Shown one piece after another: positions 31,604 to 41,189 of a stretch of 42,235 bases of DNA. Each line of letters opens with the position of its first letter. The first letter of the stretch is position 1. A program made the translations under genes and the position numbers. Source of the DNA: Roseovarius sp. UBA6217. GTDB lineage: Bacteria; Pseudomonadota; Alphaproteobacteria; Rhodobacterales; Rhodobacteraceae. The notes beneath the pieces are model-generated. The model worked only from the letters and a program-made list of their open reading frames with translations. It did not search any database and had not been told where the DNA came from. Location: positions 19,574 to 61,808 of the forward strand of contig DISF01000103.1 in the NCBI GenBank assembly GCA_002421985.1, read 5' to 3'.

Positions 31604-32609
31604 CAGAGCCCCCCTGATCGACCGCTTTCTTGAGGCCAGCGGCTGGGGTGCCGCCACACGCGCGCCGCTGGCGGGCGATGCCTCCAACCGGCGCTACCTG
31701 CGCCTTGTGCAGGCCGATGGCGCGCGCGCGGTGCTGATGGACGCCCCGTCCGAGCGCGGCGAGGACGTGCGCCCGTTCACGGCGATCGCGCACCACCTGC
31801 GCGGGCTCGGCCTCTCGGCCCCCACGATCCTGGCCGGGGATACGCAGGCGGGCCTTTTGCTGCTCGAAGACCTTGGCGATGCGCTTTATGCCCGCGTCCT
31901 CGCGGCGGCCCCGGAAAAGGAACCCGCGCTTTACCGCACCGCCACCGATCTTCTGGTCGAGTTGCATCGCCACGCGCCGCCCACGGGCCTTGCGCCCTAC
32001 AGCCCGCCGCTCATGGCCGATCTCGCGTGCCTTGCGCTCGACTGGTATCGCCGGGGCGCGACCGGGGATGACGGTGGCCCGCTGCGCCAGCCGTTTCAGG
32101 CCACGATAGAGACGCATCTTGCCGCGCTGCCCGACACCGACACCGTGCTGATCCAGCGCGATTACCATGCCGAAAACCTCCTCTGGCTGCCGGAGCGCAG
32201 GGGCGTGGCCCGCGTCGGCCTGCTCGATTTTCAGGACGCGATGCGCGGCCACCCTGCCTATGATCTGGTCTCGCTGTTGCAGGACGCGCGCCGCGATGTC
32301 GCGCCCGCCACCGCCCGCGCGATGCTGGCGCATTACATCGCGGCCACCGGCATGGACGCCGACACATTCACCACCGCGTTTCACTGGCTCGGCGCACAGC
32401 GCAACCTGCGCATTCTCGGCGTCTTTGCACGGCTCTGCCTGCGCGACGGCAAGCCGCATTACGTGGGCCTCATTCCCCGCGTCTGGGCGCATCTGCAAAC
32501 CGATCTGCGCCACCCCGCGCTTGCCCCCCTCGCGGCGCTGGTGGCCGAGGCGCTGCCGCCACCCACGCCTGCCCTGCTGTCACGGCTCAGGGCGGGCCGC
32601 GCGGCATGA
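31596..32609 (+). CDS. amgK: Anomeric MurNAc/GlcNAc kinase AmgK
   Basis: 337 residues of the aminoglycoside-phosphotransferase-like kinase fold. Catalytic Asp189 and Asn194 lie in IQRDYHAENLLW, and metal-binding Asp211 in GLLDFQDAMRGHPAYDLVSLL. DASNRRYLRL near residue 28 is the ATP-loop of this branch, and VLMDAP holds the hydrophobic pocket. AmgK phosphorylates recycled MurNAc and GlcNAc at C1, the step before MurU in the recycling bypass that avoids de novo UDP-MurNAc and contributes to fosfomycin tolerance. The start at 31596 follows GGAGG; the gene overlaps murU as ATGA. It is not a drug-resistance enzyme. Confidence 0.92.
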   Translation: MPDRAPLIDRFLEASGWGAATRAPLAGDASNRRYLRLVQADGARAVLMDAPSERGEDVRPFTAIAHHLRGLGLSAPTILAGDTQAGLLLLEDLGDALYARVLAAAPEKEPALYRTATDLLVELHRHAPPTGLAPYSPPLMADLACLALDWYRRGATGDDGGPLRQPFQATIETHLAALPDTDTVLIQRDYHAENLLWLPERRGVARVGLLDFQDAMRGHPAYDLVSLLQDARRDVAPATARAMLAHYIAATGMDADTFTTAFHWLGAQRNLRILGVFARLCLRDGKPHYVGLIPRVWAHLQTDLRHPALAPLAALVAEALPPPTPALLSRLRAGRAA

Positions 32610-33298
32610 GCCTTCCGGTGATGGTCTTTGCCGCAGGTTTTGGCACCCGCATGGGCGCGCTCACCCGCGACCGCCCCAAGCCGCTGATCGAGGTGGCGGG
32701 GCGCGCGCTCATCGACCACGCGCTTGATCTCGCACACGCCTATGCGCCGCCACGTATCGTGGTGAACCTGCATTACCGCGCAGACCAACTCGCGGCGCAT
32801 CTCGCGGGGCGGAGCGGCGTCCTGCTGTCGCATGAGGTGCCCGATATCCTCGATACCGGGGGGGGCTTGCGCGCGGCGCTGCCGCTTCTCGGGCCGGGGC
32901 CGGTGCTGACGATGAATTCCGATGCGATCTGGCACGGCCCCAACCCGCTCTTGCACCTCGCGCCGCTCTGGGATCGCGCGCGCATGGGCGCGCTGCTCTT
33001 GTGCCTGCCGCCCGAGCGGGCCCGCGGCCATGCCGGGCCGGGCGATTTCACGGCAGACGGCGAAGGCCGCCTTGCGCGCAGGCCGGGGCTTGTCTTTTCC
33101 GGGGTCCAGATCATCGACCCCGCCTGCCTCAAGGATATCCCCGAAACCGCCTTTTCGCTCAACCGCGCCTGGGACAGGCTCGCCGCCGAGGGGCGGCTTT
33201 ATGGGGCGGTCTATCCCGGCGGGTGGTGCGATGTCGGCCACCCCGACGGCATCGCGCGCGCCGAGGAGATGCTGAGGCAGGGCCATGTTCGAGACTGA
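32606..33298 (+). CDS. murU: MurNAc-1-phosphate uridylyltransferase MurU
   Basis: 230 residues, GT-A-like sugar nucleotidyltransferase. The nucleotide loop AAGFGTRMGALTRDRPKPL (residues 9-27) includes the catalytic RMG and Lys of the PKPL motif. DILDTGGGLRAALPLL and the metal-site TMNSDAIW (102-109) match MurU. It makes UDP-MurNAc from MurNAc-1-P, following AmgK. The 3' end overlaps addB by 14 nt. Confidence 0.93.
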   Translation: MSLPVMVFAAGFGTRMGALTRDRPKPLIEVAGRALIDHALDLAHAYAPPRIVVNLHYRADQLAAHLAGRSGVLLSHEVPDILDTGGGLRAALPLLGPGPVLTMNSDAIWHGPNPLLHLAPLWDRARMGALLLCLPPERARGHAGPGDFTADGEGRLARRPGLVFSGVQIIDPACLKDIPETAFSLNRAWDRLAAEGRLYGAVYPGGWCDVGHPDGIARAEEMLRQGHVRD

Positions 33299-36233
33299 TC
33301 CCGCCCCGCGCCTCTTTGGTCTCGCGCCGGGGGTGGATTTTCCCCGCGCGCTCATCGAAGGGCTGCGCGCGCGGCTGGGGCACGCCCCGCCCGAGGCGCT
33401 GGCGCGGGTGCAGATCATCGTCAACACCCGCCGCATGGCGCGCCGCCTCGCCGGGATATTCGACGAAGGCCCGCCCTGCCTGCTGCCGCGCCTGAGCCTC
33501 CTGACCGATCTCGGCGAAAGCTGGGAGGCGGGGCGCATCCCGCCCCCCGCGCCGCGCCTGCGCAGACAGCTTGAGCTGGCGCAGCTCGTTTCGGCGCTCC
33601 TGGATCGCGCCCCCGATATCGCCCCGCGCAGCGCCGTTTTCGGCCTCGCCGACAGCCTTGCCAAGCTCATCGACGAGATGCATGGCGAAGGGGTTGCCCC
33701 CGAGACCATCACCGCGCTTGATGTCGCCGATCAATCCGGGCACTGGGCGCGGATCAAGACCTTTCTCGAGATCATCCGCCCCTGTTTCGACGGCACCCCC
33801 GACGCCCCCGACCCGGAGGCCCGCCAGCGCCGCGTCGTCACGGCGCTGATTGCCGAATGGGCCGAGCGCCCGCCTGCCCATCCGGTGATCGTTGCCGGAT
33901 CGACCGGCTCGCGCGGGGCAACGCATCTGCTGATGCAGGCGGTGGCGCGGCTGCCGCAGGGGGCGGTGGTGCTGCCCGGCTTCGATTTCGACGCGCCCGC
34001 CCATGTCTGGGCGACGCTGACCGATCCGTTGACCTCCGAGGACCACCCGCAATTCCGCTTTGCGCGGCTGGCCCACGGGGCCGGGATCACGCCCGAGGCG
34101 ATCCGGCCCTGGCACGACACCCCGCCGCCCTGCGCACCGCGCAACCGGCTGGTATCGCTGGCGCTGCGGCCTGCGCCCGTCACCGATCAATGGCTGCGCG
34201 ACGGCCCCCGGCTCGCCGATATTCCCGAGGCGATGCGGCACGTCACCCTGGTTGAGGCCCCCGACACGCGGCGCGAGGCGCTGACCATCGCCATGCGCCT
34301 GCGCGCCGCCGCCGAGGAGGGCATCACCGCCGCCCTCATCACCCCCGATCGCACGCTCAGCCGCCAGGTCACCGCCGCGCTCGATCGCTGGCGCATCCGG
34401 CCCGATGACAGCGCCGGGCAGCCGCTGCACCTGTCGCCGCCGGGGCGCTTTCTGCGCCATGTCGCCGATCTTTTTGCCACCCGCACCGGGGCCGACGCGC
34501 TGCTGGCGCTGCTCAAGCACCCGCTCACCCATCAGGGGGCCGCACGCGGCACGCATCTGCGGCTCACCGGGCTGCTGGAGCATCACCTGCGCCGCCACGC
34601 CCCGCCCTATCCCGAGGCCGCCGCGCTGCGCGACTGGGCCGCCGCCCGACACGAGGCAGATCCGGCGCTAAGCCAATGGATCGACTGGGTGTGCGCCTGT
34701 CTCATCGGGCGCGACCGCCCCGGCCCCGACCCTCTCGGCCTGCTGGTCACCGCCCATCGTGCGCTGGCCGAGCGGATCGCGCGCGGCGCGCAGGCCGCAG
34801 ATGGCAGCGGCACGCTGTGGGACAAGGCCGCCGGTGAAGAGGCGCGCAAGGCGATGGATGAATTGGCCGCCGAGGCCCCCTCGGGCGGGGCCATGACGCC
34901 GCAAGACTACACGCGCCTCGTGCATGACACGCTCGCTGCGCGGGAGGCGCGCGACCCGACAGAGCCGCATCCCCGCATCCGCATCTGGGGCACACTCGAG
35001 GCGCGCGTGCAGGGCGCGGACCTGCTCATCCTCGGCGGGCTCAACGAGGGCGGCTGGCCCGATCCGCCGCCGCCCGATCCGTGGCTCAACCGCGCGCTGC
35101 GGGTGCAGGCGGGGCTGCTTTTGCCCGAGCGGCGGATCGGGCTTCAGGCGCATGATTTTCAGCAGGCCATCGCCGCGCGCGAGGTCTGGCTCACGCGGTC
35201 GATCCGGTCGGCGGATGCGCAAACGGTGGTGTCGCGCTGGCTCAACCGGGTGCAGAACCTTCTTGGCGGCCTGCCCGATCAAGGTGGCCCCGAGGCGCTT
35301 GAGGCGATGCGCGCGCGGGGACGTGAGTGGCTACACCGCGCGGCCCTGCTCGAAAGCCCTGGCGTGGTGCCGCGCGCGCCCCGGCCCGCGCCCTGCCCGC
35401 CGCCCGCCCTGCGGCCCGACAAGCTCCGGGTCACCGAGATCCAGACCCTGATCCGCGACCCCTATGCCATCTATGCCCGCCACATCCTGCGCCTGCGCCC
35501 GCTCGATCCGCTGATGAAGGTGCCCGACGCGCTTTTGCGCGGCACGGTGCTGCACGCCATCCTGGAGCGGTTCATCACCGCGACGCGCGACGCCCCGGAA
35601 CGCCTCACCCCCGCCGCGCTCATGGCAGAAACAGAGGCGGTTCTTGCCCGGACCGTGCCCTGGGCCGAGGCCCGCGCGCTCTGGCTCGCGCGGATGGAGC
35701 GGGTGGCGGAATGGTTCATCGCGGGCGAGATCGCGCGCCGCGCCGGGGCGCAGCCCGCAGCCCTCGAACGCCCGGCAACGCTCACCCTCGCCGATCCGCC
35801 CTTTACCCTCACCGGCAAGGCCGACCGCATCGACATCGACGCGCATGGCCGCGCGCTGCTTTATGACTACAAGACCGGCGATCCGCCCACGCCAAAGGAG
35901 CAGGCGCATTTCAACAAACAACTCCTGCTCGAGGCGGCGATGGTCGAGCGCGGCGATTTCGAAGGGCTTGGCCCGATGCCGGTGCTGCGCGCGGCCTATA
36001 TCGGCATGGGGGCCAGACCCGCCGAGGTCGAAGCCCCGCTCGACGACACCCCGACCGCCACAATCCTGTCGGAACTCGCCCGCCTCATCACCGCCTATCG
36101 CGATCCCGCCACCGGCTATGTCGCGCGCCGCGCGCCGCGCAACATCGCCGCGCGGGGCGATTACGATCAGCTTGCCCGCCACGGCGAGTGGGATATCACC
36201 GACCCGCCGCAACGCATCAAGGTGGGGTCATGA
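33285..36233 (+). CDS. addB: Double-strand break repair protein AddB (alphaproteobacterial type)
   Basis: 982 residues. The N-terminal part (about 1-680) is the degenerate helicase-like scaffold: IIVNTRRMARRLAGIF stands where a Walker A would be, so no functional ATPase is seen, which is normal in this branch. The C-terminal PD-(D/E)XK nuclease (about 700-980) contains LRVTEIQTLIRDPYAIYARHIL, GTVLHAILERFI and the catalytic LLYDYKTGDPPTPKEQ. AddAB resects double-strand breaks to start RecA recombination. It starts inside the murU 3' end and overlaps addA as ATGA. Confidence 0.95.
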   Translation: MFETDPAPRLFGLAPGVDFPRALIEGLRARLGHAPPEALARVQIIVNTRRMARRLAGIFDEGPPCLLPRLSLLTDLGESWEAGRIPPPAPRLRRQLELAQLVSALLDRAPDIAPRSAVFGLADSLAKLIDEMHGEGVAPETITALDVADQSGHWARIKTFLEIIRPCFDGTPDAPDPEARQRRVVTALIAEWAERPPAHPVIVAGSTGSRGATHLLMQAVARLPQGAVVLPGFDFDAPAHVWATLTDPLTSEDHPQFRFARLAHGAGITPEAIRPWHDTPPPCAPRNRLVSLALRPAPVTDQWLRDGPRLADIPEAMRHVTLVEAPDTRREALTIAMRLRAAAEEGITAALITPDRTLSRQVTAALDRWRIRPDDSAGQPLHLSPPGRFLRHVADLFATRTGADALLALLKHPLTHQGAARGTHLRLTGLLEHHLRRHAPPYPEAAALRDWAAARHEADPALSQWIDWVCACLIGRDRPGPDPLGLLVTAHRALAERIARGAQAADGSGTLWDKAAGEEARKAMDELAAEAPSGGAMTPQDYTRLVHDTLAAREARDPTEPHPRIRIWGTLEARVQGADLLILGGLNEGGWPDPPPPDPWLNRALRVQAGLLLPERRIGLQAHDFQQAIAAREVWLTRSIRSADAQTVVSRWLNRVQNLLGGLPDQGGPEALEAMRARGREWLHRAALLESPGVVPRAPRPAPCPPPALRPDKLRVTEIQTLIRDPYAIYARHILRLRPLDPLMKVPDALLRGTVLHAILERFITATRDAPERLTPAALMAETEAVLARTVPWAEARALWLARMERVAEWFIAGEIARRAGAQPAALERPATLTLADPPFTLTGKADRIDIDAHGRALLYDYKTGDPPTPKEQAHFNKQLLLEAAMVERGDFEGLGPMPVLRAAYIGMGARPAEVEAPLDDTPTATILSELARLITAYRDPATGYVARRAPRNIAARGDYDQLARHGEWDITDPPQRIKVGS

Positions 36234-39200
36234 CCGCGCTGCACCCTGCCTCTCTCGCCCAGATCATCGCCGCGCGGCCCGACCGCTCCACATGGCTTTC
36301 GGCCAATGCCGGATCGGGCAAGACCCGCGTGCTCACCAACCGGGTGGCGCGGCTCTTGCTCGACGGGGTCAACCCGCAGCACATCCTGTGCCTGACCTAT
36401 ACCAAGGCCGCCGCCAGCGAGATGCAGATCCGTCTTTTTGACACGCTGGGCCGCTGGGCGATGATGCCCGATGATGCCTTGTCGCGGGCGCTCGACACGC
36501 TTGGCCACGAGGGCGCGACCGGGCCTGACCTCCTGCGCCGGGCGCGCCGTCTCTTTGCGCAGGCGATCGAGACACCGGGGGGGCTGCGCATCCAGACGAT
36601 CCACGCGTTTTGCGCGGCACTCTTGCGGCGGTTTCCGCTAGAGGCGGGCGTGACCCCGGATTTCGCCGAGATCGACGACCAGACCGCCCGCCTGCTGCGC
36701 GCCGAGATCATCGAAGAGATCGCCGCCGGGCGCGAGGCGCACAGGCTCACCGCGCTGGCGCGCCACCATACCGGCGAGAGCGTCGATGCGCTGGCGCAGG
36801 ATATTCTTGGCCATCAAGCAGGCTTTGCCCGCGAGATGAGCGATGCCACGCTCTGCGCCCTGCTTGGCCAGCCCGAGGGGCTGAGCCGCGAGCGCATCGC
36901 GCATAGGGTCTTTCTCGGCGATGAGGCGGGGCTTCTCGCCGCGCTCCTGCCGGTGCTGCGCGCGAGTTCCACCAATGATGTGAAGGCCGCAGACCGGCTC
37001 GCCACGCTCACCGCACTTGATTTCGACGCGCTGCCGGTGCTGGAGGGGGTGTTTCTCACCGGGGCAGGCGCGAAAGAGCCGTTCTCGGCCAAGATCGGCA
37101 GCTTCCCGACCAAGCCGGTGCGCGAGACGCTCGGGCCGGTGATGGACCGGATCGAGAAATGGATGGCCCGCGTCGAGACCGCCCGCGAGGCGCGCCTTGC
37201 GCTTGTCATGATCGAGCGCACCCGCGCGCTCCATGACTTCGCGCGCGCCTTCATCAGGCACTATTCCGGCGCGAAACAGCGGCGCGGCCTGTTGGATTTC
37301 GACGATCTGATCTGGCGCGCGCGCGACCTGCTGACCGATCCGGCGGTGGCGGCATGGGTGCTCTACCGGCTCGATGGCGGGATCGATCATATCCTTGTCG
37401 ACGAGGCACAGGATACCAGCCCCGTGCAATGGCAGGTGATCGAACGGCTGGCGCAGGAATTCACCTCGGGCGAGGGCGCGCGCGCCGATGTGGCGCGCAC
37501 GATCTTCGTGGTGGGGGATCGCAAACAGTCGATCTATTCCTTTCAGGGGGCGGATGCGCGCGAATTCGACCGGATGCGCCGCGAATTCGGCCAGCGGCTC
37601 GCGGCCACCGGCACGCCCCTGCAAGAGCGTCGTCTCGACTATTCCTTTCGCTCCTCCCCGGCCATTCTGCAGGCGGTTGATAGCTGCCTCTCGGGGGCCG
37701 AGGAAAGCGGTTTTGCGGCGGATCAGAGCCACATCGCCTATTTCGAGACCTTGCCCGGCCGCGTCGATCTCTGGCCGCCCGTGGCCAAGCCCGACGCGCC
37801 CGAAGATCCGCCCTGGCACCACCCCGTCGATATCCCCGCCGAGACCGCGCCTGAGGTCATCCTTGCGCAGGAGATTGCCGACCATATCAAGGGGCTGCTG
37901 GCGGCGGGCACGGCCCTGCCTGATCGTGACGCCGAGGGCGGCGCGCGGCGGCTGTGCGCGGGGGATGTGCTGATCCTCGTGCGCTCGCGCGGGCGGCTCT
38001 TTCACGAGATCATCCGCGCCTGCAAATCCGCCGACCTGCCCGTGGCCGGGGCCGACCGGCTCAAGGTGGGCGGCGAATTGGCGGTGCGCGATCTTGCCGC
38101 GCTGCTGTCGTTTCTCGCCACCGAAGAGGATGATCTTGCGCTCGCCACGGCCCTGCGCTCGCCGCTCTTTGGCCTTTCCGAGGCAGAGCTTTTCGATCTT
38201 GCCGCCCCGCGCGGTGCGCGCTCGCTCTGGGACGCGCTCTACGCCGCCCGCGCGGATCACCCCGAGACCTTCGACATCCTCGAAGATCTGCGCCACCAGG
38301 CCGATTTCCTGCGCCCCTATGACCTGATCGAGCGGGTGCTCACCCGCCACGGGGGCCGCCACCGCCTGCTTGCCCGGCTCGGCCCCGAGGCCGAAGACGG
38401 CATCGACGCGCTCTTGGGGCAGGCGATGGCCTATGAGGGGCAGGCGGTCAGCAGCCTCACCGGATTCCTCGTCTGGATGGAAACCGACGAGATGGAGATC
38501 AAGCGCCAAATGGACAGCGCCGGAGACCGCATCCGCGTGATGACCATCCACGGGGCCAAGGGACTGGAGGCCCCCGTGGTCATCCTGCCCCAGACCGGCC
38601 AGTGGCGCGCCCCGCCGGTGCCCGCGATCCTCGACCACGCTGGCACACCCTTCTGGCGCGGCAGCAAGGAGGACATGCCCCGCGCGCTGGCCGCCGCTGC
38701 CGAGGCGGGCCTTGCCGCGCAACTGGCCGAGCGCGACCGCCTGCTTTACGTCGCCATGACGCGGGCGGAAACATGGCTCATCGTCGCGGCGGCGGGCGAT
38801 CTTGGCAAGGATGGCACGGCCTGGCATGAGCGCGTCCGCGCGGGCCTTTTGCGGGCGGGCGCAGAGGAGTGCGCGCATCGCACCGGCCCCGGCCTGCGCC
38901 TGGCCACCGGGGCATGGCCGCAAACGGCCCCCGATCCGGCCCACACCGCGCCCGAGACCGAGACGGTGCTCGATCCGCTCTTTGCCGCGCACGCCCCTGC
39001 CCATACGGACGCGCTGCCGCCGCTCAGCCCCTCGGATCTTGACGGGGCCTCAGCCCTGCCCGGAGAGACCGGGCTTGACGAGGCTGCCGCCAAGCGTCGG
39101 GGGCGGCAGGTCCATCGCCTGCTTGAAATCCTGCCGCCGCTGCCACCCGCCGAGCGCGGCCACGCCGCGCGCACGCTCTTGCGCCACGGGGCGGACGCCG

Positions 39201-39604
39201 CGCAGGACGCGGAAATCGCGCTGCTGCTGGCCGAGGCGGAAAAGGTGCTGAACACACCCTCGCTCGCGCCGCTCTTTGCCGCCGATGCGCTGGCCGAGGT
39301 GCCGATCACCGCCACGCTCGACAGCCTGGGCGGGCGGCGCATCCACGGGGTGATCGACCGGCTGATCCTTGGCCCCGACCGCGTGCTTGCAGTGGATTTC
39401 AAGACCAACGCCACGCTGCCCGACCGCCCCGAGGACGTGCCCGAGGGCCTGTTGCGGCAGATGGGGGCCTATGCCCATGCGCTGGCGCAGGTCTATCCCG
39501 ACCGCGAAATCGCCACCGCGCTCTTGTGGACGCGCACCGCCACGCTCATGGCCCTGCCACACGCGCTTGTGACCGCGGCACTTGAACGGGCCGCCATCGC
39601 TTGA
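36230..39604 (+). CDS. addA: Double-strand break repair helicase-nuclease AddA
   Basis: 1124 residues, UvrD-like superfamily 1 helicase fused to a RecB-type nuclease. Motifs in order: Walker A SANAGSGKTRVLTNR (about 24-38), LCLTYTKAAASEM, Walker B ILVDEAQDTSPVQW (about 388), VVGDRKQSIYSFQGAD, RVMTIHGAKGLEAPVVIL (about 772) and LYVAMTRAETWLIV. The C-terminal nuclease has GVIDRLILGPDRVLAVDFKTN with its Asp-Lys catalytic pair. The start at 36230 overlaps the addB stop by 4 nt. The length is normal and no motif is missing. Confidence 0.96.
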   Translation: MTALHPASLAQIIAARPDRSTWLSANAGSGKTRVLTNRVARLLLDGVNPQHILCLTYTKAAASEMQIRLFDTLGRWAMMPDDALSRALDTLGHEGATGPDLLRRARRLFAQAIETPGGLRIQTIHAFCAALLRRFPLEAGVTPDFAEIDDQTARLLRAEIIEEIAAGREAHRLTALARHHTGESVDALAQDILGHQAGFAREMSDATLCALLGQPEGLSRERIAHRVFLGDEAGLLAALLPVLRASSTNDVKAADRLATLTALDFDALPVLEGVFLTGAGAKEPFSAKIGSFPTKPVRETLGPVMDRIEKWMARVETAREARLALVMIERTRALHDFARAFIRHYSGAKQRRGLLDFDDLIWRARDLLTDPAVAAWVLYRLDGGIDHILVDEAQDTSPVQWQVIERLAQEFTSGEGARADVARTIFVVGDRKQSIYSFQGADAREFDRMRREFGQRLAATGTPLQERRLDYSFRSSPAILQAVDSCLSGAEESGFAADQSHIAYFETLPGRVDLWPPVAKPDAPEDPPWHHPVDIPAETAPEVILAQEIADHIKGLLAAGTALPDRDAEGGARRLCAGDVLILVRSRGRLFHEIIRACKSADLPVAGADRLKVGGELAVRDLAALLSFLATEEDDLALATALRSPLFGLSEAELFDLAAPRGARSLWDALYAARADHPETFDILEDLRHQADFLRPYDLIERVLTRHGGRHRLLARLGPEAEDGIDALLGQAMAYEGQAVSSLTGFLVWMETDEMEIKRQMDSAGDRIRVMTIHGAKGLEAPVVILPQTGQWRAPPVPAILDHAGTPFWRGSKEDMPRALAAAAEAGLAAQLAERDRLLYVAMTRAETWLIVAAAGDLGKDGTAWHERVRAGLLRAGAEECAHRTGPGLRLATGAWPQTAPDPAHTAPETETVLDPLFAAHAPAHTDALPPLSPSDLDGASALPGETGLDEAAAKRRGRQVHRLLEILPPLPPAERGHAARTLLRHGADAAQDAEIALLLAEAEKVLNTPSLAPLFAADALAEVPITATLDSLGGRRIHGVIDRLILGPDRVLAVDFKTNATLPDRPEDVPEGLLRQMGAYAHALAQVYPDREIATALLWTRTATLMALPHALVTAALERAAIA

Positions 39605-39661
39605 CGCCGGGGGCCGGGCTACATAGGTTCGGCCTAGGTTCCAGACACAAGGAGAGAGCCT

Positions 39662-39982
39662 ATGGCCACCGTCGCCGTAACCGATGCCACCTTCGACGCC
39701 GAGGTGAAAAATTCCGATATCCCCGTCGTGGTGGATTTCTGGGCCGAATGGTGCGGCCCCTGCAAGCAGATCGGCCCCGCGCTCGAAGAGCTTTCCGTCG
39801 AGATGGGTGGCCGGATCAAGATCGCCAAGGTTGATGTGGACTCCAACCCCAATTCCGCCGTGGCGATGGGCGTGCGCGGCATTCCCGCGCTCTTCATCTT
39901 CAAGAATGGCAAGGTCGTCTCCAACCGCGCCGGTGCCGCCCCCAAGGCCGCGCTGAAAAGCTGGATCGAAGAGAGCATCTGA
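39662..39982 (+). CDS. trxA: Thioredoxin 1
   Basis: 106 residues. The active site WCGPC (Cys31 and Cys34) sits in VVDFWAEWCGPCKQIGPALE, with the cis-proline in RGIPALFIFKNGK. It is the general cytoplasmic disulfide reductant. AAGGAG lies just before the ATG. The gene follows addA by 57 nt, a gap large enough for its own promoter, and a hairpin (40007-40028) follows it. Confidence 0.97.
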   Translation: MATVAVTDATFDAEVKNSDIPVVVDFWAEWCGPCKQIGPALEELSVEMGGRIKIAKVDVDSNPNSAVAMGVRGIPALFIFKNGKVVSNRAGAAPKAALKSWIEESI

Positions 39983-40006
39983 GCCTCTGCCATGGCCGAT
40001 TCAAAA

Positions 40007-40028
40007 GGGTCGCGCCCCGGCGCGGCCC
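40007..40028 (+). terminator. Terminator-like hairpin after trxA
   Basis: GGGTCGCGCC (40007-40016) pairs with GGCGCGGCCC (40019-40028) with one G-T mismatch and a 2-nt loop; AAAA precedes and only TT follows. It separates trxA from hslV, whose GGAGGG ribosome site lies at about 40053-40058. Confidence 0.6.
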
Positions 40029-40061
40029 TTCCATATAGGGCGGGCGATACCCGGAGGGCAT

Positions 40062-40619
40062 ATGAGCGACCAATTTCCAGGATGGCACGGCACCACCATC
40101 ATCGCCGTGCGCAAGGGCGGCGAGGTCGTCGTAGCGGGCGACGGGCAGGTGAGCCTTGGCCAGACCGTCATCAAGGGCTCGGCGCGCAAGGTGCGCCGCC
40201 TTTCGCCCGGCGGGCACGACGTGGTGGCAGGCTTTGCCGGATCGACGGCGGATGCCTTCACCCTGCTGGAGCGGCTGGAGACCAAGCTTGAGGCCACGCC
40301 GGGGCAATTGCAGCGCGCCTGCGTCGAGCTGGCCAAGGACTGGCGCACCGACAAATACCTGCAAAAGCTCGAGGCGATGCTGATCGTCACCGATGGCGCG
40401 CAGCTTTACGTCATCACCGGCGCGGGCGACGTGCTCGAGCCAGAGCATGACGTAGCCGCCATCGGCTCGGGCGGCAATTTCGCGCTGGCCGCTGCGCGCG
40501 GCCTGGCGGAAAAGACAGACCTTTCAGCCGAGGAAATCGCCCGCAAGGCCATGGCGATCGCGGCCGATATCTGCGTTTACACCAATGGCAACCTGACGGT
40601 CGAGCGCATTCAGCCCTGA
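40062..40619 (+). CDS. hslV: ATP-dependent protease proteolytic subunit HslV (ClpQ)
   Basis: 185 residues, beta-type proteasome-like threonine peptidase. MSDQFPGWHG is a 10-residue propeptide removed to expose Thr11 of TTIIAVRKGG, as in other alphaproteobacteria. AGDGQVSLGQTVIKGSARKVRRL and ATDICVYTNGNLTVE-like C-terminal parts match the family. It forms a double hexamer capped by HslU. Unusually, hslU does not follow directly; a toxin-antitoxin pair on the other strand fills the 661 bp between them, and the last 10 nt of hslV overlap the end of brnA. Confidence 0.96.
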   Translation: MSDQFPGWHGTTIIAVRKGGEVVVAGDGQVSLGQTVIKGSARKVRRLSPGGHDVVAGFAGSTADAFTLLERLETKLEATPGQLQRACVELAKDWRTDKYLQKLEAMLIVTDGAQLYVITGAGDVLEPEHDVAAIGSGGNFALAAARGLAEKTDLSAEEIARKAMAIAADICVYTNGNLTVERIQP

Positions 40620-40945
40620 CCGGAGGTCTTGGCCTCCATATAGGCGCGCAACACGGCGTTCATCCGCGTCTGATAGCCTTTGCCCTGGCGCTTGAAGAAT
40701 GCCAGCACATCGGCGTCCAGCCTTAGCGAGACAGGTTTTTTCGCCTCGGGCAAATCTTGCGGCTTGAGCGCCCCCGCCCGCACAAACACCGCGCGGGCAA
40801 AATCCCACTCGGGTTCGTCAAAATCGGGATCATCCACGGGCGGCGCGTCCAGTTCCGCCTCGCGCCGGACGCGCTCCCAATCGGTTTGCCCCTGTTGGTG
40901 CCGAATTTCCTCAAGGCTCATGCGCGTGATAGTGTCGTCGCTCAT
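40610..40945 (-). CDS. brnA: BrnA-type antitoxin
   Basis: 111 residues. The C-terminal part (KKPVSLRLDADVLAFFKRQGKGYQTRMNAVLRAYMEA, about residues 69-105) is the ribbon-helix-helix fold that defines BrnA. The acidic N-terminal half (DDPDFDEPEWDF) should wrap the toxin. BrnA neutralises BrnT and represses the operon. Its start lies 35 nt inside the brnT 3' end, so the toxin gene comes first, as is normal for brnTA. Its stop codon is read from the antisense of the last hslV codons (40610-40612). Confidence 0.9.
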   Translation of the reverse strand: MSDDTITRMSLEEIRHQQGQTDWERVRREAELDAPPVDDPDFDEPEWDFARAVFVRAGALKPQDLPEAKKPVSLRLDADVLAFFKRQGKGYQTRMNAVLRAYMEAKTSGQG

Positions 40946-41174
40946 TTCTCTTTGCCCTCCTCGCGGATATCAGCCGCATCTCATCACCGCGACGGGTGAA
41001 AACCACGGCATATTCCAATCCGCCGACCATGCCGATTGCCAGCCATCGCGGTTCCTCGCGATGCGACGGAACAATCAGCAATCGCCCCCCGAACATGGGC
41101 AGCACATCGACGAAGTCGATACCGTGTTTGGCCAAAACGGCCTTGCGCTTTCCCTCGTCCCAGGAAAACCTCAT
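40911..41174 (-). CDS. brnT: BrnT-type ribonuclease toxin
   Basis: 87 residues. MRFSWDEGKRKAVLAKHGIDFVDV, then PRWLAIGMVGGLEYAVVFTRRGDEMRLISARRAKRNERRHY, matches BrnT, a RelE-like small ribonuclease that cuts mRNA when BrnA is lost. The start at 41174 has GAGGAA 5 nt upstream; a longer reading to 41219 would run through the operator. Toxin and antitoxin both look intact. Confidence 0.9.
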   Translation of the reverse strand: MRFSWDEGKRKAVLAKHGIDFVDVLPMFGGRLLIVPSHREEPRWLAIGMVGGLEYAVVFTRRGDEMRLISARRAKRNERRHYHAHEP

Positions 41175-41189
41175 CGCGCTTCCTCTTTC

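Noticed and set aside
31596..32609. Reading the phosphotransferase as an aminoglycoside resistance gene
   Set aside because: The fold is APH-like, but the adjoining murU and the DASNRRYL branch mark it as AmgK, a wall-recycling kinase.
36638..39004. 788-codon open frame on the minus strand
   Set aside because: It lies wholly inside addA, whose helicase and nuclease motifs are clear. The antisense peptide is rich in Arg, Gly and Ala with no recognisable family, a usual effect of high GC at third positions.
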